Source: Clostridia bacterium UC5.1-2E3 (GTDB lineage Bacteria > Bacillota > Clostridia > Lachnospirales > Lachnospiraceae). From it: DNA of 64,000 nt. Every line of letters starts with the position of its first letter. The stretch's first letter is position 1. The position numbers were made by a program, and so were the translations under genes. Location: positions 62,001 through 126,000 of the forward strand of contig BBZO01000005.1 of assembly GCA_001304875.1 (NCBI GenBank). The letters are read 5' to 3'. Shown in pieces: positions 28,003-37,408 of this stretch. The notes under the pieces were generated by a model. The model was not told where the DNA came from. It saw nothing but the letters and a program-made list of their open reading frames with translations, and did no database searches.

Positions 28003-28620
28003 GTGGATGGAGCGGGATACCAGACGAATCTCGTATGTAACTGTACGATCATTGCGATAAATGTGATTTACTTTCTGTACCTGGAGATCGCTGGTTCCAG
28101 TGAGAACACGGCATTTATGATATCGAAGGGGGCCATGTATGCGCCGCTGGTGCTGGAGGAGGGGCAGTATTACCGGCTTCTCACTGCGGTGTTCATGCAT
28201 TTTGGCATCAATCATATCATGAATAATATGCTGGTGCTGTTTTTCCTGGGGGATAATCTGGAGCGCGCACTGGGACGGGTGAAATACCTGATCTTTTATC
28301 TGCTGTGCGGAGTGGGCGCCAATGTGATTTCGATGATGGTAAACATGAGCGAGTATTCGTATCGTGTTTCAGCGGGCGCGTCGGGAGCTATTTTCGGAGT
28401 GGTCGGCGGACTTTTGTATGCGGTGATTGTAAACCGCGGACAACTAGAGGATCTGACCACCCGTCAGCTTGGAATAATCGTGCTCCTGACAGCCTACCAC
28501 GGGTTTACCAGCCAGGGAATCGACAATGCGGCACACATCGGGGGTCTGCTTCTGGGGGTTGTTTTGGGAATAATTTTTTATCGGAAGCCGAAACGGCGGT
28601 ACGATAATTATTATTTATAA
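28003..28620 (+). CDS. Rhomboid family intramembrane serine protease
   Basis: About 205 residues with six membrane helices. Rhomboid hallmarks: HFGINHIMNNML in the second helix region, the catalytic serine in SAGASGAIFGVVGGL (GxSG) and the catalytic histidine in NAAHIGGLLLGVVLG. It cleaves membrane proteins within the bilayer. The start is uncertain: GTG at 28003 has AGGAG 5 nt upstream; an ATG at 28007 is in another frame and would need a missing base. Its promoter carries the element shared with the glucokinase gene. Confidence 0.85.
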   Translation: MDGAGYQTNLVCNCTIIAINVIYFLYLEIAGSSENTAFMISKGAMYAPLVLEEGQYYRLLTAVFMHFGINHIMNNMLVLFFLGDNLERALGRVKYLIFYLLCGVGANVISMMVNMSEYSYRVSAGASGAIFGVVGGLLYAVIVNRGQLEDLTTRQLGIIVLLTAYHGFTSQGIDNAAHIGGLLLGVVLGIIFYRKPKRRYDNYYL

Positions 28621-28637
28621 AAGGGGAGATGAATGGA

Positions 28638-29047
28638 ATGAGTGATTGTATTTTTGTAAGATTGCGGCAGGAGAGATACCGTCTGCGACGATCTACGAGG
28701 ACGATGATTTCCGTGTGATTCTGGACATGGGACCGGCGACGAGAGGGCATGCGCTGATCCTTCCCAAGAAACATTTTGCAGATGTGACGGAGATCAGCGA
28801 AGAGACGGCGGCGAAGGTGCTTCCGCTGGCCGCAAAGATAGGCACGGCGATGAAGAAGTCGCTGGGATGTGCCGGTTTCAATCTGGTTCAGAACAACGGG
28901 ACTGCGGCTGGTCAGACGGTGTTCCATTTTCATGTGCATGTGATTCCGAGATATGAAGATGGACCGCAGATCGTGTCGTGGAATCCCGGAAGCAGTACAG
29001 AGGAGGAACGGGCCGAAATCAGCCGGCTGATCAGAGAGGCGTTGTAG
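28638..29047 (+). CDS. HIT family nucleotide-binding hydrolase (frame broken near 28653)
   Basis: About 136 residues after restoring one T in the run at 28650-28654, giving the standard family start MSDCIFCKIAAGEIPSATIY. The HIT triad is in HFHVHVIPRY near residue 97, and the zinc-site cysteines in CIFC are conserved as in Hint-type members. It hydrolyses nucleoside phosphoramidates or adenylates; the exact substrate is unknown. The ATG at 28638 has AGGGGAG 9 nt upstream. It is followed after 1 nt by the sigma factor gene. Confidence 0.88.
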
Positions 29048-29048
29048 C

Positions 29049-29625
29049 ATGAAGCCGTCTGCATCGGCAGACAGGTTCGCTGAGGAGCAAAAGAGACAGC
29101 AGGAAGAAGACCTGTTGATAAACGCAATTTATAAAGATTACGGAAAGCTGTTAAAGAAGCTGGCCATCAATAACGGCGTGGAGCTGGATGATGTGGAAGA
29201 TCTGATACAGGATACGATTGTGTCATATTATCTTGCCTATGATCTGACTCTGCCCGAGAATGAGAAGCTGGCTTTGCTTGGCCGCATTTGATAAACAAAA
29301 GCAGGGATATTTACAGACGGAATGCACATTATCAGACGGTGGGACTTAACACGGAGGAAGATGAGATCGAATTTTGAAGGGACATTTTCTTCCGGACAGC
29401 GCACTTCAATCTGTGATGCAGGATGAGTACTACCGGGCAGTGAGAAAATGCATTCTTGGGATGAGAAAGATCTGGCGGGATGTCATAATCCTCCACATCA
29501 TTGAGGGAAGGCCGGAAAGAGAAGTTGCAAAGCTTCTTGATATCTCGGAGACGGCATGCCGTGCCCGGATATCAAGAGCAAGAAAATATCTGCGCGAAGC
29601 GCTGAGTGACTGGTTTAAGGATTAA
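29049..29625 (+). CDS. RNA polymerase sigma factor, sigma-70/ECF type (frame broken twice)
   Basis: About 192 residues after restoring a T near 29290 and another near 29376. Region 2 lies near residues 20-100 ([32 protein letters not shown]) and region 4 at 130-185 ([37 protein letters not shown]), a helix-turn-helix for -35 recognition. It is a small alternative sigma factor. The DUF4367 gene at 31027, across murG, is a likely anti-sigma partner. The stop overlaps the convergent murG stop. Confidence 0.75.
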
Positions 29626-30688
29626 TCCTCTGCGCACTTATTGATGAGAGACATGATCGTCCCGATCGCATTGTTAAGTGTACTCTGCGACATGGCGTCA
29701 ACGTAGGTCTGGCGGTTTTTGTAGGTCTCGCTGATTGCCTGGTACAGAGTATCCGGTGTGAGGACTTCCTCTTCCAGGACGGTGCTGAAGCCCTGTTTTG
29801 CAAACGAATTTGCATTGAGAATCTGGTCTCCTCTGCTGGCGGCGGCAGAGAGCGGAATGAGTACATTCGGCTTCCTGAGAGCCAGAATCTCACAGATGGA
29901 ATTTGCTCCGGCTCTGGAGATAACCAAATCAGCTGCAGCGAACAGATGTCTTAAAGGACTGTCAACATATTCATACTGAACATATCCGGGGATGCCGATG
30001 AGGCTTTCATCCACATTGCCTTTCCCGCAGATATGTATGATCTGAAACTGCTCTAAAAGCTGTGTGAGTATTCCGCGCACGGCGTGATTTACAATGACGG
30101 AGCCCAGGCTTCCGCCGATAACGAGAAGAACCGGTTTTTCGGCAGAGAGGTGCGCGTATTTAAGGCCCGATAAGCGGTCTCCCTGCAGAAGCTCCTGACG
30201 GATGGGGGAGCCGGTGAGTACGGCCTTGTCCTTCGGAAGGTATTCCAGGGTTTCCGGGAAGTTGCAGCAAACCTTCTTTGCGGAGGGAATGCAGATTTTA
30301 TTTGCCAGACCCGGCGTCATGTCGGATTCGTGGATGATGACCGGAACTTTGTAATGTTTTGCGGCAAGAACCACGGGCACGGAGACGAAACCGCCTTTGG
30401 AGAAAACTACGTCCGGTTTGTATTTTTTGATGAGCTTGCGAGCCTCCGCATAGCCTTTCAGCACGCGGACCGGATCAGAGAAGTTTTTCAGATCAAAATA
30501 ACGGCGCAGCTTGCCGGAGGAAATTCCGTCATAAGGAATGCCTGCATTTTCGATGAGCTTGCGCTCGATACCATTGTAAGAACCAATATAGTGGATTTCG
30601 TAATCCGCTTCTTTTAAAGAAGGGAGAAGTGCAAGATTTGGGGTAACGTGGCCGGCGGTTCCGCCGCCTGTCAGAATTATTTTTTCAT
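29622..30688 (-). CDS. murG: MurG: undecaprenyl-PP-MurNAc-pentapeptide GlcNAc transferase
   Basis: About 355 residues. It adds GlcNAc to lipid I to make lipid II at the inner face of the membrane. Motifs: the N-terminal [47 protein letters not shown] and [14 protein letters not shown]. As printed the frame continues upstream to a TTG; the standard start [10 protein letters not shown] is recovered if one A is restored in the six-A run at 30680-30685, using ATG at 30688 with TTGGAGG 7 nt upstream. It stands apart from other cell-wall genes, oriented against its neighbours. Confidence 0.92.
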
Positions 30689-30811
30689 AGTGAGCCTCCA
30701 ATATATATGCCGTTGCGCATAATCTACTATAATAGTAAACGCAAAATGTAAAAAGTCAACCCTTAAACCCTGGGGATATTAGAAGAAAGATGCGAGTCAA
30801 GAGGTGCCAGG

Positions 30812-31030
30812 TTGAGTACAGACAGAAGAAAAGACAATGAGGATAATACGTTGGACGAGCTTGTGCAGAGTTCGTTCGGTCTCAGTGATGAGCAGATCCT
30901 GGAACAGTTGCGCCTGGCAGATGAAACCATCGATGACTCGGAGATTCCGCCGCCGCCCGAGGATTGGGACAGACAGCTTCATGGGCGTATTGAGGCAGAG
31001 CGCCGAAAGCTGAAGAGAGAAGGAGGATGA
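30812..31030 (+). CDS. Small acidic protein of unknown function
   Basis: 72 residues, starting at TTG with GAGGTG upstream. It is highly charged, rich in Asp and Glu (ETIDDSEIPPPPEDWDRQL), with no membrane helix and no domain I recognise. It overlaps the next ATG by 4 nt (ATGA) and so is coupled to the DUF4367 membrane protein. Position before an anti-sigma-like gene suggests it could be the cytoplasmic part of that module; this is speculation. Confidence 0.6.
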   Translation: MSTDRRKDNEDNTLDELVQSSFGLSDEQILEQLRLADETIDDSEIPPPPEDWDRQLHGRIEAERRKLKREGG

Positions 31031-31622
31031 AAGAAAGCCACAAACGAAAGATTCACCGGTTCAAAAAGCCACTGAGATTTCTTGTCGCTGCGATTGTCTC
31101 GCTGGTGTTGCTGCTTGGTATGGGAATTACGGCGGCGGGGAAGAAGAGGTTTGAGTATTGGTGGAGCGAACGGGTGGATGTTAGGAATAATGTGGTTTTA
31201 AATAATGAGGAGAATCTTCGGACAGATACTGCGTTAGATAATGTATATAAGAAAATTCAGCAGGAGGTTGGAATTCGTGCAATTAAGTTAGGCTATATTC
31301 CAGAAGAACTAAAATTTGAGAAATTGGAATATAGTGATTTACACGCAAAATTAGAATTCAACTATGGTAATCAAAAGGTTTTTTTTATTCAAAATGCCTT
31401 GATGTCGGAAGGTTCAACAAATATTATATCGGATAGAAGAGTGGTAGAAACTGTTTATAATGAATGGATAAAAAAGAAATTAATATTGAGGAATATCAGT
31501 TAGATAAAAATTCTTGTGAATATAGTGCAGAAATGCATATAGACAATGCATTTTATTATATTGCAGGAGTTATGGAGCTAGAAGAATTTAAAAAAATAGT
31601 TGAAGATCTAAGCTTTTATTAA
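31027..31622 (+). CDS. DUF4367-type membrane protein, possible anti-sigma factor (frame broken near 31475)
   Basis: About 198 residues after restoring one A in the run near 31475, which joins YNEWIKK to EINIEEYQLDKNS. It has a basic cytoplasmic N-terminus, one membrane helix (LRFLVAAIVSLVLLLGMGI) and an extracytoplasmic domain ending YYIAGVMELEEFKKIVEDL, the DUF4367 pattern. Such proteins often sit beside ECF sigma factors; here the sigma factor is at 29049 with murG between. Codon use turns AT-rich from about residue 55 onward, continuing through the next gene. Confidence 0.65.
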
Positions 31623-31643
31623 GAATCAAGGAGGAAGCATTTA

Positions 31644-32162
31644 ATGAAAATGCGTAAAGTGGGAGTTGTAATTGCAGCATTATTATTTGTATTAAGTTTT
31701 TCGTTTGTGTCATATGCATACGAAGATGTACCGGAAAGTGATTGGGAAGTATGTTTTTATTATGGTGAAGATAGCGTATTAATGCCAGAAAATGTAATTA
31801 GCTCAAATAGCATGGAAAATGTGCAGCCGAGAGGGACGTTAATTTCTACAGCACTTACACAAATTTTTAACGCAGGTGGTGGAAAAATTGATGTGTTAAT
31901 AGAAACATTAGCGCATGTTACAGTAGACGAGATTAGACATAAAGCTTACTTGGATATTTGGGATGAATCAGATAACAGTTGGATCAATGTTAATGATTAT
32001 CTATTTGTAGATACGAATACAGCTTCATTGACAAATTCGTTTACGATTTCGGGAGCAAAAACAAATCGCTATTATAGATTAAGAGGAACCCATATGGTAA
32101 CAAAAGGAAATGAAAGTCAAAGCTTCTCATCTCAAACAAATGGTGTTTTAATTACAAAGTAA
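31644..32162 (+). CDS. Secreted protein of unknown function (DUF6147-like)
   Basis: 172 residues. A signal peptide is clear (MKMRKVGVVIAALLFVLSFS, then FVSYAYE with a likely cut after SYA). The mature part is beta-rich without cysteines, including QPRGTLISTALTQIFNAGGG and THMVTKGNESQSFSSQTNG, similar to the small exported DUF6147 proteins of clostridia. AAGGAGGAAG lies 8 nt before the ATG. The gene is much more AT-rich than its surroundings and uses A/T-ending codons, hinting at recent transfer with the end of the preceding gene. It ends at a good terminator. Confidence 0.65.
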   Translation: MKMRKVGVVIAALLFVLSFSFVSYAYEDVPESDWEVCFYYGEDSVLMPENVISSNSMENVQPRGTLISTALTQIFNAGGGKIDVLIETLAHVTVDEIRHKAYLDIWDESDNSWINVNDYLFVDTNTASLTNSFTISGAKTNRYYRLRGTHMVTKGNESQSFSSQTNGVLITK

Positions 32163-32185
32163 AAAATTACAAGAGTAATAAGCTT

Positions 32186-32215
32186 AAGGGGTTCGCGTTC
32201 TCGCAAGCCCCTTTT
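32186..32215 (+). terminator. Terminator after the secreted-protein gene
   Basis: A 12-bp stem with one mismatch (32186-32197 with 32202-32213), 4-nt loop, followed by TTTT and a pyrimidine-rich tract. Confidence 0.75.
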
Positions 32216-32357
32216 CCCTTTCCCTCTCGTTTTCCCCACCCCCCATCTTCCAAAAACCTTAAGAATTTCGCCCCAGCAAAGTAAGAAAATCCACCCCGCA
32301 TCTATGCTATGATACCTCTATAATAAAGCATAAGGCAAATTACAAAGGAGGAAACCG

Positions 32358-33580
32358 ATGATTTGTCCGAAATGTGGAAACAGAGCGGAGGGGAATTTCT
32401 GCAGCCATTGTGGTGCTGCGCTGAATCCGCAGGTTGAAAAATATATGGACGATGATTTTGAATTTCTGACACCAGAAGATTTTCTCAAAGAAGAGTATAT
32501 AAATCCAGTTACGGAGGAAAACCTTCCAGAATCAGAAATAAAATTACAATTAGAACCAGAAATAAAACCAGAGCTAAAACCAGAATTAGAATTAAAATCA
32601 GAGCAAGAACCAGCACAGCAAAAAGAACATCTCCTTTATAATTTTGAGGCGCAAAAACCTCAGAACAATACAAATACCAGAGAGAACACCTCGAAAGAAA
32701 AACCAGTCAAGAAACAAAAAGCCAGACCGTCAAAAGAAAGAGACTACAAAAGAAAAACCATCAAAAGTCAAAAACCACCGAATCCAGATCCCACCGGAAT
32801 CGCGATGATAATATCCGTACGCGCCTGGAGCAGCTTGAGAAGGAGTTTGAGAAGAAGCTTGAACAGGAACATGGACAGAGGCCGGAGCAGGGATGGAGCC
32901 AGACCCAGAGTCAGAGACTGACCCTGGGCGGTCAGACTGCTTTTGCCGGCGCCGGCGATTCAAAGCGCTATGCGGAGAGTACCGGCGGCAGAATTTTCGA
33001 TTCACAGGAAACTATCACATATATGGAGACCGAGCGTTCTTCTCACCCTGTCCGGGACACGGTTCAGACCTCTATAGCTGCGGCAAAGAAAGGCGCTGCG
33101 GCCACGATTGTTCTCGCATCCCGCATTATGCAGCTCGTGTCCTGCCTTTTGATGGCTTATATGGTCGTGATCATGACAAAATCATTTTGGGAGTATTCCT
33201 ATGGACTGGGGGATATCCGACTGGCTGTACAGGAAAACAACTATGGTCTGATTCTGTACGCTTCGTTCGCCGGAGCGTCCCTGTTTATGGGAGGTGTCTG
33301 GTGCCTGTGGATTTTGAGCGGGAAGGCGGCGGGCGGAGAACTTCGTCTGAAAAAATACGATACCGGACGGGGCTTCGTGCCGTTTCTGATCTGCCTGGCG
33401 GTGGTGCTGGCAGTGCACCCGCTGCGAATGCTCGTGCCGACGGAAGCCGGGATGTGGCACGGCACAGCAGCCGGGGCGAAGGCGGCGTTGGATGCGGTTC
33501 ATATTAATCATACAGCGCTGTTTTATTGCAGTGCGCTGGGGGCGGCATTGTCGTTTGTGAGAAAAATGCTCCGCGTGTAA
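32358..33580 (+). CDS. Zinc-ribbon membrane protein of unknown function (frame broken near 32793)
   Basis: About 407 residues after repair. An N-terminal zinc ribbon (CPKCGNRAEGNFCSHCG) is followed by a Glu/Pro/Lys-rich linker with repeats of the type PEIKPELKPELE, then a basic stretch and a coiled-coil-like segment (RTRLEQLEKEFEKKLEQE). The C-terminal third has four membrane helices (about residues 245-270, 300-325, 345-365, 385-400). AAAGGAGG precedes the ATG. The linker region is AT-rich and the membrane part is GC-rich. One base is missing near 32793. Function unknown; zinc-ribbon membrane proteins of this shape are common in Lachnospiraceae. Confidence 0.7.
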
Positions 33581-33648
33581 GGGAAATATTCTGTGTAGGA
33601 GCGGCAGACGCGCTGCGCATGTCCGGCAGGTGCGCGTTATGTAGCCTC

Positions 33649-33708
33649 TTGACAATAAAACAAAATCATTCTATAATAATTTTGGACACTGGATACAATT
33701 TGGATACC
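33649..33708 (+). promoter_or_regulatory. Promoter and operator-like repeats of the MBL/UPF0261/aldolase operon
   Basis: A consensus promoter TTGACA (33649-33654), 17 nt, TATAAT (33672-33677). Starting 4 nt downstream, at the predicted start site, is TTGGACACTGGATA followed by a second TTGGATAC (33682-33707). The same units occur at 37344-37368 and, in palindromic form, at 37229-37247 beside the gntR gene. Confidence 0.75.
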
Positions 33709-33738
33709 CCATTCAATAAAATCAGGAGGTATCATTGT

Positions 33739-34556
33739 ATGAGTAACTTGACAATCAGACCAATCAATACTGGTTTCGTGACGATGATTCCGAAACAGTA
33801 TCTTTATCATCATTCTGCAGCAGCATTTTACCCGGATGCTTCGGACAGAGAGGAGGAGTACCCGGTCTACACATATCTTGTGGAGGGCGGGGAAAAACTT
33901 CTTCTGGTCGATACGGGCATGGCGGATACAGAGCGGGCAGACCGGTACCATCATCACGGCTCGAGGCAGCCGGAGGGGATGGCGATCGCAGAGCAGCTCG
34001 CCCAGATAGGCTACAAACCCGAGGACATAGACATTGTTGTGTTCACGCATCTGCACTGGGATCACTGCTTCTATATGGAAAAATTCACCAACGCGGAATT
34101 TTATGTAAACAAAAAAGAATATGAATTTGCCATGGATCCGATTCCCCTCTATTATAAATCCTACGAGGCGCCGGAGCTGGGGATTGTGCGTCCGTTTGAG
34201 GGCATCGAGATGAAGCTGGTTGAGGGAGAAACGGAAATTATGCCGGGAGTGCGGGTGTTTGAAACACCGGGACACTCGGTGGGGCATCAGTCTGTGGAGA
34301 TCGATACAGCGGAGGGAAGCTATATCTGCTGTGGGGACGCCATTTTTATTATGGATAATGTGAAACCTATTGAAAAGCTTCATTACGATATCACGCCGCC
34401 AAACCGTTTTTCCGATATCGTAGCGACGTGGAAGAGCATTCGCATCATCAAAGAAAGGGCGGAGAGCTGGATAAGATTCTTACCTGTCACGACAGGGAGA
34501 TCATGGATCGCGTGAAAAAGACACCGGTCCTGGGTCTCGCGGCGAAAGGCAGGTGA
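33739..34556 (+). CDS. Metallo-beta-lactamase-fold hydrolase, lactonase-like (frame broken near 34465)
   Basis: About 272 residues after restoring one A near 34465 (KERAEKLDKILTCHDREIMD). The zinc-binding motif is in VFTHLHWDHC (HxHxDH), with further ligands in TPGHSVGHQS and CCGDAI and a C-terminal TCHDREI. It resembles N-acyl-homoserine-lactonase-type hydrolases, but in this operon it more likely opens a lactone or ester of a sugar-acid-like substrate. AGGAGG precedes the ATG. Its stop overlaps the GTG of the next gene. Confidence 0.82.
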
Positions 34557-35819
34557 GGACGGGGGTACCTGCCCCCGGGGCTATGGCAGTAATAGCAGTG
34601 ATCGCATGCTGCGATACGAAATACCATGAAATAATATTTGTCCGGAACCGGATTGAGGCCAGCGGAAATAAGGCACTGGTTCTGGATATCAGCACGGGCC
34701 CCAGTGTGCCCCTTGAGGCCGACGTAAGCCGGGAAGAAATTCTGGCGCAGGGCGGATACACGTGGGAACAGGTGGCGGCCTTTGACAAAAGCGGGGCCAT
34801 TTCGGCCATGACGGAAAGTATCTCAAATATGGTCGTAAAGCTCTGGAAGGAGAAACGGATCCAGGGAGTGCTCGGCATGGGCGGCCTGCAGAATACGGTG
34901 GTTTGCTCCGCCGCCATGCGGCTGCTTCCCATCGGTTTCCCTAAAATTATCTGTTCCACGATCGCCAGCGGTTACCGGTATTTTGACACGGTGGTGGGGG
35001 ACAAGGACATTGCGGTCATCCCATCCATCGTGGACTTTGCCGGGATGAATCCGATCAATGAGGTGGTACTGGAAAATACAGTCAGTGCCATGATCGGGAT
35101 GGTGACCTACGGAGGAAATTCCATCGATACAAAGGGAGAAGAATATATTGCCGCCACACTGATGGGAGTGACCAATGACACGGCCATGCGGGCCATGGAC
35201 CGGCTGGCGGAAAAAGGGCGAAAGACCATAAGCTTCCACTCCACGGGGATGGGGGGACGGGTCATGGAATCACTCATACGCGAAGGCGTGATCTCTGCGG
35301 TTATGGATCTCTCCCTCCACGAGATGACGGCAGAGTATTTTGGCGGATACGGCTACAGCAAAGGTGCGGACCACCGGCTGTGTGCGGCGGCGGAAATGGG
35401 GATTCCGGCGCTTATATGCTGGGGGGATTGATTTTGCATGCCTGCGCCCGGATGAATTTTTCGAGGATCAGGAAAAACGGGGATATGTCTGGCACAACGA
35501 GGGCCTGACCCATACGAGGCTGTATGAATCGGAGATTCTTGATATCACGAGAACCATTGTTAAGCGGCTGAACCGCTCCACGGGAAGGACGGAGGTGGTG
35601 CTTCCCATGGGAGGTCTGCGGACCATGAGCGGGCCGGGGGAATTTTTTCATAAGCCGGATACAATCCAGAAGATGAGGGCCATCTTTGAAAAAGAGCTGA
35701 AGCCAGAGATTGTTTTTAAAGCCTGCGAGATGAATTTCTGTGATCCCTCATTTGCAGATTTTTGCGCACAGGAGATGGAGAATCTGATCATTGAGGAGAA
35801 ATGGGAGGCGAAAGAATGA
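34553..35819 (+). CDS. Tm-1-like ATP-binding / UPF0261 family protein (frame broken near 35418)
   Basis: About 421 residues after repair. The N-terminal half is Tm-1-like (VIAVIACCDTKYHEIIFV, LGMGGLQNTVVCSAAM, KIICSTIASG), the C-terminal half the TIM-barrel-like domain (FHSTGMGGRVMESLI, VVLPMGGLRTMSGPG). Family members are found with aldolases and TRAP or other sugar-acid pathway genes and their chemistry is not well fixed. The GTG at 34553 overlaps the hydrolase stop; an internal ATG at 34583 (MAVIAVIACC) fits the family start better but has no clear ribosome binding site. A net +1 change near 35418 breaks the frame. Confidence 0.75.
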
Positions 35820-36397
35820 AGCCGGAATATGAGAAACTGGCCGCGGAGCTGGCAGAAGCTGCGGGGAAATTTTACAGGCTGCGCTACCAGATGAGTAATG
35901 GTGGAAATTTAAGCGTGCGCATCCCGGGACGCAGTCTGATGATGGTGAAGGGGACGGATGTGGCGTTCGACGAGGTGTGCAGCCGGACACTGGTGATTAC
36001 GGACTTTGACGGAAACATTGTTGAAGGGGATATAAAGCCCTCAAAGGAGGCGCTGCTTCACGGGGCGATCTACCGGGCGGTTCCCTGGGCGAATGCGGTC
36101 ATGCACTGCCATTCTCCCTATGCGACGGCCTGGGCCGCGAATCATGATTTACTTACGTTCGCCACCCATCACTCGGAAATGAAGCTGGGCGGATATGTGC
36201 CGGTGTTTGATACGCATTCTTATGCGGTTCCCAAAGAATATTTTCCGGAAATTCTTAAGCTGTTCGAGGAGCGGCCGGAGGCAAAGGCGTTTCTCCTGCG
36301 TGCCCACGGGCAGGTGACGCTGGGAAAGGATATGCGGGAGGCCGCATATCTGGCGGAGCAGGTGGAGGAGACAGCGCAGATCGCGGCTCTCAGATGA
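35816..36397 (+). CDS. Class II aldolase/adducin family protein (FucA/AraD type)
   Basis: 193 residues, intact. The zinc ligands are in MHCHSPYAT (near residue 100) and LLRAHGQVTLG (near 162); KPSKEALLHGAIYRA supplies the catalytic Glu. The substrate-binding SNGGNLSVRI and KGTD loops are present. It cleaves or epimerizes a phosphorylated sugar or sugar acid, giving DHAP or pyruvate. The ATG overlaps the stop of the preceding gene. With the MBL hydrolase and UPF0261 protein it makes a three-gene catabolic operon ending at a strong terminator. Confidence 0.88.
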   Translation: MKPEYEKLAAELAEAAGKFYRLRYQMSNGGNLSVRIPGRSLMMVKGTDVAFDEVCSRTLVITDFDGNIVEGDIKPSKEALLHGAIYRAVPWANAVMHCHSPYATAWAANHDLLTFATHHSEMKLGGYVPVFDTHSYAVPKEYFPEILKLFEERPEAKAFLLRAHGQVTLGKDMREAAYLAEQVEETAQIAALR

Positions 36398-36449
36398 CAC
36401 GGGGCGAACGATAGCCGGACCCGGATAAAGCCGTTATACAGAGAAAAAT

Positions 36450-36486
36450 GAAGCGGGGCAGTTCCCAGAGTGAACTGCCCCGCTTC
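36450..36486. terminator. Strong bidirectional terminator
   Basis: A perfect 15-bp stem (36450-36464 with 36472-36486) and 7-nt loop between the convergent aldolase and gntR genes. The minus-strand side continues into ATTTTTCTC, the better T-tract. Confidence 0.88.
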
Positions 36487-36496
36487 GTTAATGTAT

Positions 36497-37156
36497 TTAC
36501 AGGAGATTCACATGTTCCCCAATACTCATAACCACATCTTTTAAATGATCTGAGATGGCCTTTTTCGTGACCTCGATATCCCGGCTTTTAATCCCTTGAA
36601 CAATCCGCGTGTGTTCGGCGAGCGTGTCGCCTACGCGGCCGTCCAGGGAGTAGTAGATGGATTTGAAGGAATCACATTTGTTCCAGAGTCCCTCAAGAAT
36701 CTCTACCGTATTTTCACAGCCGGAAAGTGTGCAGATCGATCGGTGAAACTGACGATCAAGCTGCATAAATTCCTTGGAGGTGCCGGAGTAATTTAACATC
36801 TGGAGACTAATAGCTTCAATAGATTTAATGTCCTCGTCGGTGGCCTTCATACATGTCCGGGCGGCGCAGTACTGTTCCATAAGAATACGGATCTCATAGA
36901 TTTCCGTCAGATGCTCCCGTGACATCTGAAATACGACGGCTCCGCAGTGCGGTTTAGTGATCAGCAGGCCCTCGGTCTCCAGACGTTTGATTGCGTCCCG
37001 GACGGGTGTCCGGCTGACGCCCAGCTTTTTGGTCAGACGCTCCTGGGCAATATGTTCCCCGGGTTTAAATTCTCCTTGTATAATTGCATTTTTAATCCAA
37101 AGATAGACGGAATCGGAAACGGTGGTGTATTGGATAAGCGGCTGCTGTTCGCTCAT
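36497..37156 (-). CDS. GntR-family regulator with FCD domain
   Basis: 219 residues. The N-terminal winged helix has KNAIIQGEFKPGEHIAQERL and LGVSRTPVRDAIKRLETEGL; the C-terminal helical FCD ligand domain follows from about residue 85, with the metal/effector residues in DRQFHRSI and EHTRIVQGI (Asp, His, His). FCD regulators sense sugar acids and small carboxylates. The ATG at 37156 has AAAGGAGG upstream. It is divergent from the TRAP operon and convergent with the aldolase operon; the repeated TTGGA-type sites at all three promoters mark it as their likely repressor. Confidence 0.9.
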   Translation of the reverse strand: MSEQQPLIQYTTVSDSVYLWIKNAIIQGEFKPGEHIAQERLTKKLGVSRTPVRDAIKRLETEGLLITKPHCGAVVFQMSREHLTEIYEIRILMEQYCAARTCMKATDEDIKSIEAISLQMLNYSGTSKEFMQLDRQFHRSICTLSGCENTVEILEGLWNKCDSFKSIYYSLDGRVGDTLAEHTRIVQGIKSRDIEVTKKAISDHLKDVVMSIGEHVNLL

Positions 37157-37196
37157 GAGCTGGGCCTCCTTTGTTTTAGTAATAAATCTAACAATA

Positions 37197-37247
37197 ACTA
37201 TACGCTGAAAAATACAAAAAGTCAATAAATTGGACTATGTATCCAAT
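37197..37247 (-). promoter_or_regulatory. gntR promoter and adjacent palindromic operator
   Basis: Minus-strand TTGACT (37225-37220), 17-nt spacer, TATAGT (37202-37197). Directly upstream is ATTGGA-N7-TCCAAT (37229-37247), a palindrome sharing the TTGGA and TATCCAA units of the sites at 33682 and 37344. Confidence 0.7.
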
Positions 37248-37302
37248 ATACGAGACAAAATGGAAAATATATACAATAATATATGTATAAATCAAATAAT
37301 TA

Positions 37303-37368
37303 TTGACAAAATGCATAGAAAGATGTATATTCAAATTACTAAATTGTATCCAATATCCGGTGTCCAAC
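37303..37368 (+). promoter_or_regulatory. TRAP operon promoter and operator-like site
   Basis: TTGACA (37303-37308), 17-nt spacer, TATATT (37326-37331). Downstream at 37344-37368 is TTGTATCCAATATCCGGTGT then CCAAC; read on the other strand it contains TTGGACACCGGATATTGGAT, nearly the sequence at 33682. Confidence 0.72.
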
Positions 37369-37408
37369 GGAAAAGACAAATCACATGCATGAAGAAAGGA
37401 AGGAAATT

